Assembly (NCBI RefSeq): GCF_016406305.1
Contig: NZ_CP066369.1
Span: 372,001 to 436,000, forward strand
Reading direction: 5' to 3'
Source of the DNA: Shewanella putrefaciens
Lineage (GTDB): Bacteria > Pseudomonadota > Gammaproteobacteria > Enterobacterales > Shewanellaceae
Length of the DNA: 64,000 nt
Within the stretch, counting starts at the first letter, position 1. Each line of letters begins with the position of its first letter. Shown one piece after another: positions 45,881 to 57,341 of the stretch. The notes under the pieces are model-generated. The model searched no databases. It was not told the DNA's origin and saw nothing but the letters and a program-made list of their open reading frames with translations. The position numbers and the translations under genes are program-made.

Positions 45881-47365
45881 GTGCAGAAAAAATACGTGGT
45901 GGCCTTAGATCAAGGCACGACCAGTTCAAGGGCGATAGTGTTCGATCACGATGCCAATATTGTTAGCGTGTCCCAGCGGGAATTTACCCAGTTGTACCCT
46001 AATCCGGGTTGGGTCGAGCATGATCCTATGGAGATTTGGGCAAGCCAAAGTTCAGTGTTAGTTGAAGCGCTGGCGCGTGCGGGGATCCACAGCGATGAAG
46101 TGGCGGCCATTGGCATTACCAATCAACGGGAAACCACTGTTATATGGGAGAAGGCCACAGGTAAACCTATTTATAACGCGATAGTGTGGCAGTGCCGTCG
46201 CAGCGCTGAGATTTGTGAGCAACTCAAAGCTCAAGGGTTAGAAGAATATGTGCGTGAGAATACCGGTTTATTGCTCGACCCTTATTTTTCAGGCACTAAG
46301 ATTAAATGGATCCTCGACAATGTGCCCAACGCCCGTGCGCAAGCCGAGCGCGGTGAGTTGTTATTCGGCACTATCGATACTTGGCTGGTGTGGAAGTTAA
46401 CCGAGGGTAAAGTGCATGTCACCGATCCCACCAATGCTGCTCGCACGCTGCTGTTCAATATCCATAGCCTCACTTGGGATGATAAGTTGCTAAAGGCCTT
46501 AGACATTCCTTTATCTTTGTTGCCCGAAGTTAAACCTTCCTGCAGTGTGTATGGCACTACACGGATTGCCGGTGAAGGCAGTGAAATCCAAGTCGCGGGG
46601 ATGGCGGGGGATCAACAGGCGGCACTTTTTGGCCAGCTATGTGTCGAGCCCGGCATGGCGAAGAATACCTATGGCACAGGCTGTTTTTTGTTGATGAATA
46701 CCGGGACTAAAGCGGTGCACTCAAACCATGGGTTACTGACCACAGTTGCTGTGGGGCCTAAGGGTGAAGTGAACTATGCCCTCGAAGGTTCAGTCTTTAT
46801 GGGCGGCGCGACCATTCAATGGCTGCGGGATGAACTCGGGCTTATTCGTGATGCCAGCGATACCGAGTATTTTGCCTCTAAGGTTGCCGATACCAATGGC
46901 GTATATCTGGTACCCGCTTTTGTGGGACTCGGTGCGCCCTATTGGGACCCCAATGCCCGTGGCGCGCTATTTGGGTTAACCCGTGGCGCCAATCGTAATC
47001 ATATTATTCGGGCGGCGTTAGAATCCATCGCTTATCAGAGTAAAGATTTACTCGATGCCATGATCAAAGACAGTGGCGTCAGCCTTAAGCGTTTGAAGGT
47101 GGATGGTGGCGCGGTCGCCAATGACTTTTTAATGCAGTTTCAAGCGGATATTACCGATGTTGAAGTGCTAAGGCCAAGCGTTTGTGAGACAACGGCTTTG
47201 GGCGCGGCATTCTTAGCTGGGCTGGCGGTGGGTTTTTGGGAGAGTGTGATAGAGCTTGAGCATAAGGCCTGTATCGATAAGCATTTTATCCCCAATATTG
47301 ACGCCCAGACTCGGGCGAGCTTATACGCAGGTTGGCAGGATGCGGTCGCTAGAACCCGCGCTTAA
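45881..47365 (+). CDS. glpK: Glycerol kinase
   Basis: Phosphorylates glycerol to sn-glycerol 3-phosphate. The 494-residue protein starts with the phosphate-binding [11 protein letters not shown] and has [20 protein letters not shown], the [13 protein letters not shown] loop and the FGGY signature region [18 protein letters not shown]. The start is GTG. No glpF or glpD is adjacent in the window, so uptake and oxidation genes lie elsewhere. It has its own terminator downstream. Confidence 0.97.
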   Translation: MQKKYVVALDQGTTSSRAIVFDHDANIVSVSQREFTQLYPNPGWVEHDPMEIWASQSSVLVEALARAGIHSDEVAAIGITNQRETTVIWEKATGKPIYNAIVWQCRRSAEICEQLKAQGLEEYVRENTGLLLDPYFSGTKIKWILDNVPNARAQAERGELLFGTIDTWLVWKLTEGKVHVTDPTNAARTLLFNIHSLTWDDKLLKALDIPLSLLPEVKPSCSVYGTTRIAGEGSEIQVAGMAGDQQAALFGQLCVEPGMAKNTYGTGCFLLMNTGTKAVHSNHGLLTTVAVGPKGEVNYALEGSVFMGGATIQWLRDELGLIRDASDTEYFASKVADTNGVYLVPAFVGLGAPYWDPNARGALFGLTRGANRNHIIRAALESIAYQSKDLLDAMIKDSGVSLKRLKVDGGAVANDFLMQFQADITDVEVLRPSVCETTALGAAFLAGLAVGFWESVIELEHKACIDKHFIPNIDAQTRASLYAGWQDAVARTRA

Positions 47366-47465
47366 GCGATTGGAGTATATCAATCACATTTTAATACGAT
47401 TGGTATTAAGATGGGTTGAGCTTTGAGATTGGGTTCGTTTGAAATGTGACTCGATTGCCGCTAAG

Positions 47466-47500
47466 AAAAAGGCGCAAATTCCATTGAATTAGCGCCTTTT
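47466..47500. terminator. Bidirectional terminator after glpK
   Basis: AAAAGGCGC (47467-47475) pairs with GCGCCTTTT (47492-47500); the loop contains an extra AATTC/GAATT pairing. It separates convergent glpK and the small gene at 47521-47850. Confidence 0.85.
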
Positions 47501-47520
47501 CGTTTTATATCAGTACGGGT

Positions 47521-47850
47521 TTAGACTTCAACATCAATAATATGTTGACTCGATTGCTTGTTGATTTCCGCCGTATCGTCAGTCACCTCAAGCACTAGAC
47601 CCTCTTTTAATTTCTCTGGCTTATCGGACGCGCGGCGCTTTTTATTGCGCTTGGCATCGGATTCTTTGCGTCTGTCCCTGACTGTGGCATCACGACCCTC
47701 TATGGTTGGGGGGAGTTGCGATTGGGGTGATTCATGGCTATCAGGTGCATTCGCAGTGGTACTGCTTACCTGATCGACGACCCGTTTAGGGTGAAATACC
47801 GCTTTTGCTGGCTGTGCCAACATGGCATAAATACTGTCCAATCCACTCAT
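47521..47850 (-). CDS. Small charged hypothetical protein
   Basis: I do not recognise this 109-residue protein. It has no membrane helix or signal peptide. The middle is strongly basic and low-complexity (RDRRKESDAKRNKKRRASDKPEKLKEG), the end acidic (VTDDTAEIN...IIDVEV), so it is probably partly disordered. It looks real: the ATG has AAGGAGG seven bases upstream, a terminator lies just beyond the stop, and it is not antisense to a gene. A nucleic-acid-binding or swarm/flagellum-associated role can only be guessed. Confidence 0.65.
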   Translation of the reverse strand: MSGLDSIYAMLAQPAKAVFHPKRVVDQVSSTTANAPDSHESPQSQLPPTIEGRDATVRDRRKESDAKRNKKRRASDKPEKLKEGLVLEVTDDTAEINKQSSQHIIDVEV

Positions 47851-48448
47851 AACGCCTCCTTTTTTAAGCCACTTGGCATTCTATCGGCAGGAGTTGATTA
47901 ATATTTAGACTATACACCGTTTAAAATCCTTTGGCGATTTGCTGCGATGAGCAAAAACTGGATGTCTGCCATATCGGCGCATTCAGGTTGCGATCGGCAT
48001 AAGAGTGGATCCTTCGTTAGCAACAGTGTTTTTGGGTCTAGCCTTAGGTTAACAGAGAGCGATCTTTGATCTTTCTCGCAATCATTAAATAAATTTCTTA
48101 GTCGAAGCTTTTGGCCAAAAATAAATATTTAGCGATTTATGCTGAATCAGGTGATTTTGTGGCGCTGACGACAATTGAAATTGAAGCCATATTTTATCGC
48201 AATGCATGCGTCTATCGTGATTTATCCCAAGGCCAAAGCCTGCAATTACAGAAATTCAACTGCATAATTTGTATTGCAACTGCCTGAAAGCTAACGATTG
48301 CTGCTTATTTGCCCTCTACTTATCTTCCTCCTTTCCATCGTTTAGCCGATTTTATACCGATTTTTTTGTCAAAACTTTGTCACTAGGTTATAGGGGCAAC
48401 ATGCTGCTAACCCGCTTGCCGACTGGCTTTATAAAAGGATCCCATCCC
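47851..48448. other. Large intergenic region upstream of the dcw cluster
   Basis: Nearly 600 bp with no convincing gene. A 68-codon frame at 48269-48475 lacks a ribosome site and overlaps the mraZ promoter. Apart from a pyrimidine-rich patch near 48310-48345, I see no defined structure. Confidence 0.4.
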
Positions 48449-48512
48449 TTGACAATGCTTGTCCACTGTCCCTAAACTTAGCAGTTGTGGGAAATAGTGG
48501 ATATTTGTGGAT
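48449..48512 (+). promoter_or_regulatory. mraZ promoter and MraZ operator
   Basis: -35 TTGACA (48449-48454), 18-bp spacer, -10 TAAACT (48473-48478). Just downstream are three direct repeats with exact 10-bp pitch: TGGGA (48488-48492), TGGAT (48498-48502) and TGGAT (48508-48512). E. coli MraZ binds three TGGGN repeats separated by 5 bp in the same place, repressing the dcw cluster; the match in layout is exact. Confidence 0.82.
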
Positions 48513-48540
48513 CAAAAATCAAAGGATAGGATGAATTAGC

Positions 48541-48999
48541 GTGTTTCGTGGAGCCAGTGCCATCAACCTAGATACAAAGGGACGGATCGCTATTCCAGTG
48601 CGATACCGCGAACCTTTGCAGCTAGAGCACCAGGGCCGCATCGTGATTACCGTCGATATTCAATCCGCCTGTTTACTCTTGTATCCAATCCATGAATGGG
48701 AATTGATCGAAGCTAAGTTGCTAAAGCTTTCAGATACCGACCAAACCCAGAGATCCTTAAAACGACTGTTGCTCGGTTATGCCCATGAGGTAGAACTCGA
48801 CGGCAATGGGCGCATATTACTGCCACCGCCGCTGCGGCAATACGCCAGCTTAGATAAGCGCATCATGTTGGTGGGACAGTTAAACAAATTTGAGCTGTGG
48901 GATGAGCAAGCTTGGCTGCAGCAAATTGATGAGTGTCAGGAAACGATTCGAAGCGAGGAGCTTGCTAACAACGAGCGTCTGGCGGATTTTTCACTCTAA
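48541..48999 (+). CDS. mraZ: Transcriptional regulator MraZ
   Basis: AbrB-like regulator at the head of the dcw cluster; in E. coli it represses its own promoter. The 152-residue protein has the two repeated swapped-hairpin motifs, FRGASAINLDTKGRIAIPVRYR and HEVELDGNGRILLPPPLR. The start is GTG. It is 30 bases upstream of rsmH. Confidence 0.96.
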   Translation: MFRGASAINLDTKGRIAIPVRYREPLQLEHQGRIVITVDIQSACLLLYPIHEWELIEAKLLKLSDTDQTQRSLKRLLLGYAHEVELDGNGRILLPPPLRQYASLDKRIMLVGQLNKFELWDEQAWLQQIDECQETIRSEELANNERLADFSL

Positions 49000-49029
49000 C
49001 GCGTCGCATAACTAAATAAGAAGAGAGTA

Positions 49030-49971
49030 ATGAGTCAGGAATTTGCCCATTTATCCGTTCTGCTAGAAGAAACGGTTGGCGGTTTGAACATCAAAGACGA
49101 TGGCATCTATATCGATGGCACGTTCGGCCGCGGTGGTCATTCAAGACAAGTGTTGCAACGACTCGGTGCCAATGGCCGCTTGATTGCCATCGACAGAGAT
49201 CCCCAAGCGATTGAAGCCGCAAAACAATTTAGCGACGATCCCCGCTTTCAAATCGTCCACGGTGGTTTTGGTCAGTTAGCCGATTATGTCGAGGAATTGG
49301 GCCTTGTCGGTAAAATTGATGGCGTGCTACTCGATTTAGGTGTGTCTTCACCTCAACTTGACGATGCCGAGCGTGGGTTTAGTTTCCTGCGCGATGGTCC
49401 ACTCGATATGCGGATGGATAACAGCCAAGGTGAAACCGCAGCCCAGTGGATTGCCCGCGCTGAAATTGAAGATATGGCCTGGGTATTTAAAACCTATGGT
49501 GAAGAGAAAAACGCCCGCCATATTGCCCGCTGTATTGCTGCTGACCGTGACAAAACGCCATTTTTACGCACTAAAGATTTGGCCGATTTAATTGCCCGTA
49601 TCACTAAGAATAAAGAACGCAATAAGCACCCGGCAACCCGTGTGTTCCAGGCAATCCGTATCTATATCAATAGTGAATTAGACCAAATAGATCAAGCTCT
49701 TGAGGGAGCGTTAACCGTACTTGCCCCACAGGGGCGTTTATCGATTATCAGCTTCCACTCCTTGGAAGACCGCATCGTTAAGCGTTTTATCCGTCGCCAC
49801 AGTCAAGGCGAAAGCGTGCCCCACGGTCTGCCGATCACTGAAGATCAAATTAACAAGTCGCGCAAGCTGCGCGCCATTGGCAAGGCAATTATGCCGTCCG
49901 ATGAGGAAATTGAACGCAATGCCAGGGCCCGCAGTTCGGTGCTACGCATTGCCGAGCGATTAGATTACTAA
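49030..49971 (+). CDS. rsmH: 16S rRNA m4C1402 methyltransferase
   Basis: Methylates N4 of C1402 in the 16S rRNA P site, using SAM. The 313-residue protein has the SAM-binding [16 protein letters not shown] and the MraW signatures [18 protein letters not shown] and [14 protein letters not shown]. Second gene of the dcw cluster (formerly mraW). AGAGAG precedes the start. Confidence 0.97.
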   Translation: MSQEFAHLSVLLEETVGGLNIKDDGIYIDGTFGRGGHSRQVLQRLGANGRLIAIDRDPQAIEAAKQFSDDPRFQIVHGGFGQLADYVEELGLVGKIDGVLLDLGVSSPQLDDAERGFSFLRDGPLDMRMDNSQGETAAQWIARAEIEDMAWVFKTYGEEKNARHIARCIAADRDKTPFLRTKDLADLIARITKNKERNKHPATRVFQAIRIYINSELDQIDQALEGALTVLAPQGRLSIISFHSLEDRIVKRFIRRHSQGESVPHGLPITEDQINKSRKLRAIGKAIMPSDEEIERNARARSSVLRIAERLDY

Positions 49972-49983
49972 GGGGCAAACGCA

Positions 49984-50298
49984 GTGAGTAAGCCCTCTTT
50001 AAATCTGCCAAGGATCGTTTTGCACGATTTATGGCGTCACAAATGGATCTTGTTATTGGCTTTGCTCGTGTTAGGTCATGCCGTTGCTGTGGTTTATACC
50101 AGCCATGTTAGCCGTAAGCTCACGACCCAGTGGGACCAACTGCTACAGGAGCGGGACAGATTAGATATTGAGTGGCGCAATTTATTATTGGAAGAGCAAT
50201 CGCAAACGGAACATAGCCGCATTACGCGTATTGCATCGAAGGAGCTCAACATGAGTCGCCCCTTGCCCAGCGAAGAAGTTGTGGTAAAGGTGCCGTGA
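49984..50298 (+). CDS. ftsL: Cell division protein FtsL
   Basis: Bitopic divisome protein that forms a complex with FtsB and FtsQ. The 104-residue protein has a short basic cytoplasmic tail, one membrane helix (WILLLALLVLGHAVAVVYTSH) and a periplasmic coiled coil ending in the conserved RITRIASKELNM. GTG start, 13 bases after rsmH and 14 before ftsI. Confidence 0.93.
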   Translation: MSKPSLNLPRIVLHDLWRHKWILLLALLVLGHAVAVVYTSHVSRKLTTQWDQLLQERDRLDIEWRNLLLEEQSQTEHSRITRIASKELNMSRPLPSEEVVVKVP

Positions 50299-50311
50299 GT
50301 ATAGGGAAAAT

Positions 50312-52066
50312 ATGATTAGGCAAGCAAAAACCAAACAGGCGAGCAAAAAGCAAAAGCCACAACTTATCCACTGGCGTCTATACGTTGTGGTGGGGTTTGT
50401 GCTTGCGCTATTTTGCAGTCTAGTGGGACGCGCGGCCTATATTCAAATCATCGAGCCCGATAAGCTACGCCACGAAAGTGATATGCGCACCCTGCGCACC
50501 ACCAGTCGTGAAGTGCAACGAGGTTTGATCACTGACCGTAATGGCGACATGTTGGCCGTCAGTGTGCCGGTGCGTGCGGTCTGGGCCGATCCTAAGCAAG
50601 TAAATGATAATAATGGTTTTGCCGATATGCGCCGTTGGCAAGCCCTCGCCGATGTACTGCATGAGCCTATCGAAGATGTGCTCGACAGGGTGCGCAGTAA
50701 TCCCACTAAACGTTTTACCTACCTTAAGCGCCAAGTGACCCCCGCGGTGGCCGATTATATTACCCAGTTGAAATTACCCGGGGTGTTTTTAAAGTCTGAA
50801 TCGCGCCGTTATTACCCAGGTGGCGAAATCACCGCCCAGTTGATTGGTATCACTAACATCGATGATGTTGGGATTGAAGGGGTGGAAAACGCGTACAACA
50901 GTTGGCTCACGGGCACGCCATCGAAGCAAAAAGTGCGTAAATCCCGTGATGGCCATGTGGTGGAGCGCCTCGATATCATTCAAGAAGGCGAGAGTCCAAA
51001 TGATCTGGTGTTGAGTATCGATCATCGCATTCAACAACTTGCCTACCGTGAGCTGAAACGCACCACGGAAATGAACCAAGCGACATCTGGCTCGATTGTG
51101 GTACTCGATATCCACACAGGTGAAGTGCTGGCAATGGTCAACACGCCATCCTATAACCCTAATTCTCGGGATAATCTGCAAACCTTCAGAATGCGTAACC
51201 GCGCGATGACGGATACCTTCGAGCCGGGTTCAACCATTAAACCTTTTGTCGTGGCGGCGGCGCTTGAGGCGGGTACCGTTAAGTCGACCGATATTATCCC
51301 GACGTCCCCAGGTTGGATGCGCTTAGGTGGGCGTCAGGTACGCGACCCTAATAACTATGGTGATATGAGCTTGGCGCGTATTCTGGCTAAATCCAGTAAC
51401 GTGGGTATCAGTAAATTAGCCCTATCTATTCCAGTACAACAGTTGCTGGGTACCTATCAATCTATGGGCTTAGGTAACTTTTCTGGGATTAACCTTGTGG
51501 GTGAAAGTGCGGGTTTGATCCAAGACAGGCACCGTTGGTCCGACTTTGAACGCGCCACCTTGTCCTTCGGTTACGGTTTAACGGCCACCACATTGCAGCT
51601 TGCACGCATGTACGCCACCTTAGGCAATGGCGGCACTTTATATCCTGTTTCTATTTTAAAGCTCAAGAAGCCGCCCGAGGGTGAACGGGTCATTTCACAA
51701 AATGTGGCCAATGATGTGCTGCAGATGATGGTCAGTGTTACCGAAAAAGGCGGCACGGGCACATTGGCCCATATCGATGGTTATCCGGTTGCGGGTAAGT
51801 CTGGCACTAGCCGTAAGGCAATTGCTGGTGGTTATGGTGATGATTATGTTGCTTTATTTGCGGGTGTTGCTCCTGCGAATAATCCTAGATTAGCGATAGT
51901 GGTGGTAGTGAACGAGCCTAAGGGCGATCTCTATTATGGTGGTTCAGTGGCAGGGCCGGCGTTCGCTAAAGTGATGTCCGGTGCACTGCAAATGCTAAAT
52001 GTTGAACCCATTTCCGATAAAGAACAGGTGCAGTTGGCGGGTATCGCCGCAGGGAGAACAGAATGA
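50312..52066 (+). CDS. ftsI: Septal peptidoglycan transpeptidase FtsI (PBP3)
   Basis: Class B penicillin-binding protein that cross-links septal peptidoglycan. The 584-residue protein has one N-terminal membrane anchor ([21 protein letters not shown]), a dimerisation domain, and the transpeptidase motifs EPGSTIKPF (active-site Ser), SSNVG (SxN) and GKSGTSR (KTG-type). It overlaps murE by four bases. Confidence 0.97.
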   Translation: MIRQAKTKQASKKQKPQLIHWRLYVVVGFVLALFCSLVGRAAYIQIIEPDKLRHESDMRTLRTTSREVQRGLITDRNGDMLAVSVPVRAVWADPKQVNDNNGFADMRRWQALADVLHEPIEDVLDRVRSNPTKRFTYLKRQVTPAVADYITQLKLPGVFLKSESRRYYPGGEITAQLIGITNIDDVGIEGVENAYNSWLTGTPSKQKVRKSRDGHVVERLDIIQEGESPNDLVLSIDHRIQQLAYRELKRTTEMNQATSGSIVVLDIHTGEVLAMVNTPSYNPNSRDNLQTFRMRNRAMTDTFEPGSTIKPFVVAAALEAGTVKSTDIIPTSPGWMRLGGRQVRDPNNYGDMSLARILAKSSNVGISKLALSIPVQQLLGTYQSMGLGNFSGINLVGESAGLIQDRHRWSDFERATLSFGYGLTATTLQLARMYATLGNGGTLYPVSILKLKKPPEGERVISQNVANDVLQMMVSVTEKGGTGTLAHIDGYPVAGKSGTSRKAIAGGYGDDYVALFAGVAPANNPRLAIVVVVNEPKGDLYYGGSVAGPAFAKVMSGALQMLNVEPISDKEQVQLAGIAAGRTE

Positions 52067-53553
52067 TGTTGTTACGGGATCTGTTAGCGCCTTGGTTTGA
52101 GTATTCGGGCAATCAGTCCTTCAATCATTTGACCTTAGATAGCCGCGCAATATGTCGCGGCGATGTGTTTTTAGCGCTGCCAGGGCACAAGGTGGATGGC
52201 AGACAGTTTATCGATAAGGCCTTAGCCCAAGGTGCCACCGCGGTGTTAGTCCATACGGACAACCCAAGTGAGCATGGCAAAGTGCTAACAAGCGAGCATG
52301 CTGAGCAAGGCGTACAGATTTATTTTTATCGGCTTAGCCAGCAGGTTTCGGCGTTGGCCGCCGTGCGTTACCCCGTGAGCCAAGGCCAATCCATGGGCGT
52401 TATCGGTATCACAGGAACGAACGGTAAGACCTCGACCAGTCAGTTAATCGCCCAGCTAACCACCTTATTAGCGCGCAAAGCGGCGGTAATGGGCACTTTA
52501 GGCAACGGCCTTTGGGGTGAGTTGGTCGATAGCGGCAATACCACGGCCGATGCCATTACCCTGATGCGCCAATTGCATGAATTTGAAGCGCAAGGTGTGA
52601 GCGTGTGCGCGATGGAGGTCTCGAGCCATGGTTTAGTCCAAGGCCGAGTCGATGCCGTGCCCTTCGATGTCGCCGTGTTTACCAATCTAACCCGTGACCA
52701 TCTCGATTATCACGGCGATATGGAAAGCTATGCCGCGGCTAAACAAATGCTGTTTCGCTTCGATACCTTGCGTCACGGGTTGCTGAACTTAGATGATGCC
52801 GTTGGCGCCGTTTGGTTATCTGAACTGCAAAATGCCGCCGCTAAGATCTGGGGCTTTAGTATTGAAAGCCATCCGGAAGCCACCTTTTATACCAAAGCGG
52901 TGCAATTTAATGATCAAGGCGTGCTGGCCACATTAGTTTGGCCCGAGGGCGAAGTCGAAATCCGTTCTCCTTTATTAGGCGCGTTTAACCTATCGAATTT
53001 ACTCGCGGCATTATCTGCCTTGTATTTACAGGGGATAGATATGCGGGCATTGGCTGAGCAGGTGCCTTATTTAGTGCCTGTGGCTGGCCGCATGGAGCGT
53101 TTTACTACGGTGGATAACATCACCTTAGTGGTCGATTATGCCCATACGCCCGATGCAATCGAACAGGCATTAAACGCCCTACGCCGCCACTGCACTAGTG
53201 AGTTATGGTGTGTATTTGGCTGTGGTGGTGACCGTGATAAGGGCAAACGTCCACTCATGGGACAAGCGGCGGAGCAATTTGCCGACCGCATTATGGTGAC
53301 CAGCGACAATGCCCGCAGTGAAGATCCTAAGCAAATTATTGCCGATATTATCCAAGGGCTTATTAATCCAGAGCTCGCATTGACTCAGGTTGACCGTGTC
53401 ACAGCCATTAAAGAGGTTGTGGCATTGGCTAAACCAGGGGATGTGATTTTGCTCGCGGGTAAAGGCCATGAAACTTACCAAGAGGCGGCAGGCGTGCGTT
53501 ATGACTACGATGAACGCGCCCTGGCACGCCAGTTATCGGAGCAAACCAGATGA
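52063..53553 (+). CDS. murE: UDP-MurNAc-tripeptide synthetase MurE
   Basis: Adds the third amino acid, meso-diaminopimelate in Gram-negatives, to UDP-MurNAc-L-Ala-D-Glu. The 496-residue ligase has the ATP loop [13 protein letters not shown] and the [18 protein letters not shown]-terminal domain. The specificity motif, usually DNPR for meso-DAP enzymes, reads DNAR (SDNARSEDP): the Asn and Arg that grip DAP are kept, the Pro is not. ATGA overlaps on both sides couple it to ftsI and murF. Confidence 0.96.
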   Translation: MMLLRDLLAPWFEYSGNQSFNHLTLDSRAICRGDVFLALPGHKVDGRQFIDKALAQGATAVLVHTDNPSEHGKVLTSEHAEQGVQIYFYRLSQQVSALAAVRYPVSQGQSMGVIGITGTNGKTSTSQLIAQLTTLLARKAAVMGTLGNGLWGELVDSGNTTADAITLMRQLHEFEAQGVSVCAMEVSSHGLVQGRVDAVPFDVAVFTNLTRDHLDYHGDMESYAAAKQMLFRFDTLRHGLLNLDDAVGAVWLSELQNAAAKIWGFSIESHPEATFYTKAVQFNDQGVLATLVWPEGEVEIRSPLLGAFNLSNLLAALSALYLQGIDMRALAEQVPYLVPVAGRMERFTTVDNITLVVDYAHTPDAIEQALNALRRHCTSELWCVFGCGGDRDKGKRPLMGQAAEQFADRIMVTSDNARSEDPKQIIADIIQGLINPELALTQVDRVTAIKEVVALAKPGDVILLAGKGHETYQEAAGVRYDYDERALARQLSEQTR

Positions 53554-54932
53554 TCCCTCTTTCCCTCGAGGCCCTATGCCAACACTTAGGCGAGCGTCGA
53601 GTCGGTGACGATGTCACCATCCAAGATTTAAGCAGCGATAGCCGTAAAATCGGCGCTGCAACCCTGTTTGTCGCCTTAAAAGGTGAGCGTTTCGACGGCC
53701 ATGATTTTGCCGTGACGGCCATTGAGAACGGCGCAGCGGCATTAATGGTCGAGCGTGAGCTTCCCTTCGATATTCCGCAGCTTATCGTCGCCGATTGTCA
53801 AAGGGCCATGGGCGCGATTGGCGCTTATGTCCGTGACCAAGTGAATCCCATTTGCGTGGCATTAACGGGTTCTAACGGCAAGACCAGTGTGAAGGAAATG
53901 ATTGCCACTATTCTGTCGGCTAAACATCAAGTGCTTTACACCGCGGGCAATTTTAATAACGAGATTGGCGTGCCCTTAACCCTGCTGCGCTTAACGCCTG
54001 CGGATGAATATGGGGTGTTTGAGCTGGGTGCTAACCATAAAGGTGAGATCGATTACACCTCAGGCTTGGTGCGTCCAAATGTAGCGCTGGTGAATAACGT
54101 TGGCAGCGCCCATTTAGAAGGGTTTGGTTCCCAGGCGGGGGTTGCACAGGCCAAGTCGGAAATTTTTAATCATTTGCAACAGGGTGGCACCGCCATTATC
54201 AACGCCGACGATGCCTTTGCGGATGTGATGAGGGTGAAGGCTAAGCACTATAAGCAACTGAGCTTTTCCCAGCAAGAAGGTGCGGCAAAACGGCATATCG
54301 ATGTGATTGCAAGCGGGCATAAAGCGGATAAAGAGGGTTGTTATCGTTTTATGCTCAATTACTTAGGTGAGTCTTGCCCTGTGATTTTACCGCTGGCTGG
54401 CCGCCATCAAGTGAGCAATGCCTTAGCCGCTGCAAGTGTGTGTATTGCGCTGGGATTAAGCCTTGCCGAGATAGCGAATGGGTTAAGCCAATTGACTCCC
54501 GTGAAAGGGCGGATGCAGCCAACTCAATTAGGACGAATTCGTCTAATCGACGATAGCTATAACGCGAATCCTGTGTCTGTCGGGGCGGCAATCGCTTGGT
54601 TAAAGGAAATTTCTGAAAATCGTTGTTTGGTACTGGGAGATTTGGGCGAATTAGGCGACAATGCGCCCCTTTTGCACGCTGAGCTCGGACAGCTGGCCAA
54701 ACAGCAGGGGATTGATGCGCTGTTTTGTACGGGGAATTTGAGTCAGCACACGAGCCAAGCTTTCGGGGCGGAGCACCATGACAGCGTGGCGACGTTAGTA
54801 GAAAAACTGATAAAACACATCAACCAGTTGCCGGGACAGGTGACGGTTTTAGTTAAAGGTTCACGTAGCGCCGCCATGGAGCGGGTCGTGGATGGCCTAA
54901 CAGTAGCCTTCGGGCGTGGGGAGTTAGTGTAG
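53550..54932 (+). CDS. murF: UDP-MurNAc-tripeptide:D-Ala-D-Ala ligase MurF
   Basis: Adds D-Ala-D-Ala, completing the UDP-MurNAc-pentapeptide. The 460-residue Mur ligase has the ATP loop [27 protein letters not shown] and [10 protein letters not shown], all MurF signatures. It overlaps murE (ATGA) and abuts mraY with no gap. The D-Ala-D-Ala ligase that supplies its substrate is not encoded in this cluster. Confidence 0.96.
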   Translation: MIPLSLEALCQHLGERRVGDDVTIQDLSSDSRKIGAATLFVALKGERFDGHDFAVTAIENGAAALMVERELPFDIPQLIVADCQRAMGAIGAYVRDQVNPICVALTGSNGKTSVKEMIATILSAKHQVLYTAGNFNNEIGVPLTLLRLTPADEYGVFELGANHKGEIDYTSGLVRPNVALVNNVGSAHLEGFGSQAGVAQAKSEIFNHLQQGGTAIINADDAFADVMRVKAKHYKQLSFSQQEGAAKRHIDVIASGHKADKEGCYRFMLNYLGESCPVILPLAGRHQVSNALAAASVCIALGLSLAEIANGLSQLTPVKGRMQPTQLGRIRLIDDSYNANPVSVGAAIAWLKEISENRCLVLGDLGELGDNAPLLHAELGQLAKQQGIDALFCTGNLSQHTSQAFGAEHHDSVATLVEKLIKHINQLPGQVTVLVKGSRSAAMERVVDGLTVAFGRGELV

Positions 54933-56015
54933 ATGCTGGTGTATCTGGCCGAGTATTTAACCCAGTTTCATACAGGGTTTAACGTATTTTCTTATGTGAC
55001 ATTTAGAGCCATTTTAGGCCTATTAACCGCATTAATTTTTAGCCTCTGGTGGGGACCAAAACTTATAGAACGTTTGCAGTTAATGCAAATTGGCCAAGTA
55101 GTGCGTAACGATGGCCCAGAATCACATTTTAGTAAACGCGGTACGCCAACCATGGGTGGTCTGCTGATCTTAGCCGCCATCTTTATCAGCGTATTGTTGT
55201 GGGGCGACCTAGGTAGCCGCTATGTGTGGGTGATGCTGTTTGTGCTCGGTAGCTTCGGCCTGATTGGCTTTATCGACGATTACCGCAAAGTGGTGCGTAA
55301 AGACACTAAGGGCTTGATTGCGCGTTGGAAATATATTCTGCAATCCTTAGCCGCATTGTTAATTGCCTTCTTTTTATATGCCACCGCAGCCAACCCGGGT
55401 GAAACCCAGCTAGTGGTGCCTTTCTTTAAAGACGTGATGCCGCAACTTGGCGCCGTATTTATTGTATTGGCGTACTTCACTATTGTGGGTTCGAGTAATG
55501 CGGTGAACTTAACCGATGGCCTCGATGGTTTGGCGATTATGCCGACTGTGATGGTCGCGGCGGCGTTTGCCTTGATTGCGTATTTATCGGGTCACGCTCA
55601 GTTTGCCAATTATCTGCATATCCCGCATTTGCCGGGGTCGGGTGAACTCGTTATCGTCTGTACCGCGATAGTGGGCGCAGGTTTAGGCTTTTTATGGTTT
55701 AACACTTACCCAGCGCAAGTCTTTATGGGCGATGTGGGTTCACTCTCATTAGGCGCAGCCCTTGGTGCGATTGCGGTATTAGTTCGCCAAGAAATCCTGT
55801 TAGTGATCATGGGTGGTGTGTTTGTGATGGAAACTGTGTCTGTGATCCTACAGGTGGGATCCTACAAGTTGCGTGGTCAGCGGATTTTCCGTATGGCGCC
55901 CATCCATCACCACTACGAGTTAAAAGGCTGGCCAGAACCCCGTGTGATTGTCCGCTTCTGGATCATCTCAATATTTCTGGTCTTACTCGGCTTAGCCACG
56001 TTGAAGTTAAGGTAA
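54933..56015 (+). CDS. mraY: Phospho-MurNAc-pentapeptide transferase MraY
   Basis: Transfers phospho-MurNAc-pentapeptide to undecaprenyl phosphate, forming lipid I at the inner membrane. The 360-residue protein has about ten helices and the family motifs [18 protein letters not shown] (catalytic acid pair), [14 protein letters not shown] and [11 protein letters not shown]. Start directly follows the murF stop. Confidence 0.97.
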   Translation: MLVYLAEYLTQFHTGFNVFSYVTFRAILGLLTALIFSLWWGPKLIERLQLMQIGQVVRNDGPESHFSKRGTPTMGGLLILAAIFISVLLWGDLGSRYVWVMLFVLGSFGLIGFIDDYRKVVRKDTKGLIARWKYILQSLAALLIAFFLYATAANPGETQLVVPFFKDVMPQLGAVFIVLAYFTIVGSSNAVNLTDGLDGLAIMPTVMVAAAFALIAYLSGHAQFANYLHIPHLPGSGELVIVCTAIVGAGLGFLWFNTYPAQVFMGDVGSLSLGAALGAIAVLVRQEILLVIMGGVFVMETVSVILQVGSYKLRGQRIFRMAPIHHHYELKGWPEPRVIVRFWIISIFLVLLGLATLKLR

Positions 56016-56021
56016 TAGGTC

Positions 56022-57341
56022 ATGCAAAATCAGTATTCACACATAGTGTTAGGTTTGGGGGCTACAGGGCTCTCTGTGGTGCGCTATTTGTGTGGAAAAG
56101 GCATTACGCCACTGGTCATGGATAGCCGCAGGCAACCACCGGGAGCCGATACCTTAGCGGCTTCTTTCCCTGAGGTGCAGTTGATTGCGGGCGGATTTGA
56201 TTGCCGCTATTTAGTGCAGGCGACACAAATCATTATCAGCCCGGGGATTGCTATCGATACGCCAGAGGTGCGCGCCGCATTGGATATGGGCATTGAGGTG
56301 ATTGGTGATGTCGAGCTATTTGCCCGTGAAATTGCCGATCGCAAACCCTGCGTCATTGGCATCACAGGTTCAAACGGTAAGTCGACCGTTACCACCTTAG
56401 TCGGTGAAGTGCTGCGCGAAGCGGGTATGGCGGTCGCCGTGGGTGGGAATATTGGTATCCCGGCTCTTGACCTGCTAAGCAACAATGCCGAGATTTATGT
56501 GCTTGAGCTGTCGAGCTTCCAGCTTGAAACCACCCACAGTTTGAACTGTGTGGTCTCAACTTGTTTAAATGTGACCGAAGATCATATGGACAGATACAGC
56601 GATATGGATGCCTATCGCAACGCTAAATTGCGTTTGTATCATCAGAGTCGCGCCATCCTCTTTAATCGTGACGATGCCTTAACTATGCCAACGGAACCGA
56701 TGAACCAAAATAGTTTTGGTTTAGCGCCACCCGAAGGTGATGAATGGGGCATCAGCGATAGCAAGATTTACCATGGGCACAGTGAAATTATGCCGATCGC
56801 AGAAGTATCGCTGATTGGTAGCCATAACCACGCCAATTTACTTGCCGCCATGGCCTTAGTTGATGTGGTTGGCGTGGATAAGCAAGTGATGGCCAAAGTT
56901 GCTCGTACCTTTACCGGGCTTTCGCACCGCTGCGAAGTCGTGGGCGTTAAAGCGGGCGTCACCTATGTTAACGACTCAAAGGCCACCAATGTGGGCGCCA
57001 CAGTAGCGGCGCTCGAAGGCTTAAGCGATCACTTAGGCGATATTATTTTAATTGCCGGCGGCGATGGTAAAGGGGCTGATTTTGGCCCACTCGTAGAGCC
57101 GTTAGCAGCAGTGACTCACCTGATTACCTTAGGCCGTGATGGTAATAAGATTGCCGCGCTTAAAGCAGGGGCGATTAAAGTCGACTCTATGGCTGCAGCA
57201 GTGACCAAGGCGGCAGAATTAGCCACATCCGGTGATATCGTTTTGCTGTCGCCCGCCTGTGCCAGCCTAGATATGTACAGTAACTTTATGGCCCGTGGTG
57301 ATGATTTTAGAAGCCAAGTGGAGCAACTCGATGGCGAGTGA
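56022..57341 (+). CDS. murD: UDP-MurNAc-L-Ala:D-Glu ligase MurD
   Basis: Adds D-glutamate to UDP-MurNAc-L-Ala. The 439-residue protein starts with a nucleotide-binding-like GLGATGLSVVRYL, has the ATP loop GITGSNGKSTVTTLVGE, ELSSFQLETT and the C-terminal LLSPACASLDMY. Overlaps ftsW by 11 bases. Confidence 0.97.
   Translation: MQNQYSHIVLGLGATGLSVVRYLCGKGITPLVMDSRRQPPGADTLAASFPEVQLIAGGFDCRYLVQATQIIISPGIAIDTPEVRAALDMGIEVIGDVELFAREIADRKPCVIGITGSNGKSTVTTLVGEVLREAGMAVAVGGNIGIPALDLLSNNAEIYVLELSSFQLETTHSLNCVVSTCLNVTEDHMDRYSDMDAYRNAKLRLYHQSRAILFNRDDALTMPTEPMNQNSFGLAPPEGDEWGISDSKIYHGHSEIMPIAEVSLIGSHNHANLLAAMALVDVVGVDKQVMAKVARTFTGLSHRCEVVGVKAGVTYVNDSKATNVGATVAALEGLSDHLGDIILIAGGDGKGADFGPLVEPLAAVTHLITLGRDGNKIAALKAGAIKVDSMAAAVTKAAELATSGDIVLLSPACASLDMYSNFMARGDDFRSQVEQLDGE

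Noticed and set aside
48269..48475. 68-codon open frame before mraZ
   Set aside because: No ribosome site, odd composition (Cys/Phe/Ser-rich), and it overlaps the mraZ promoter.
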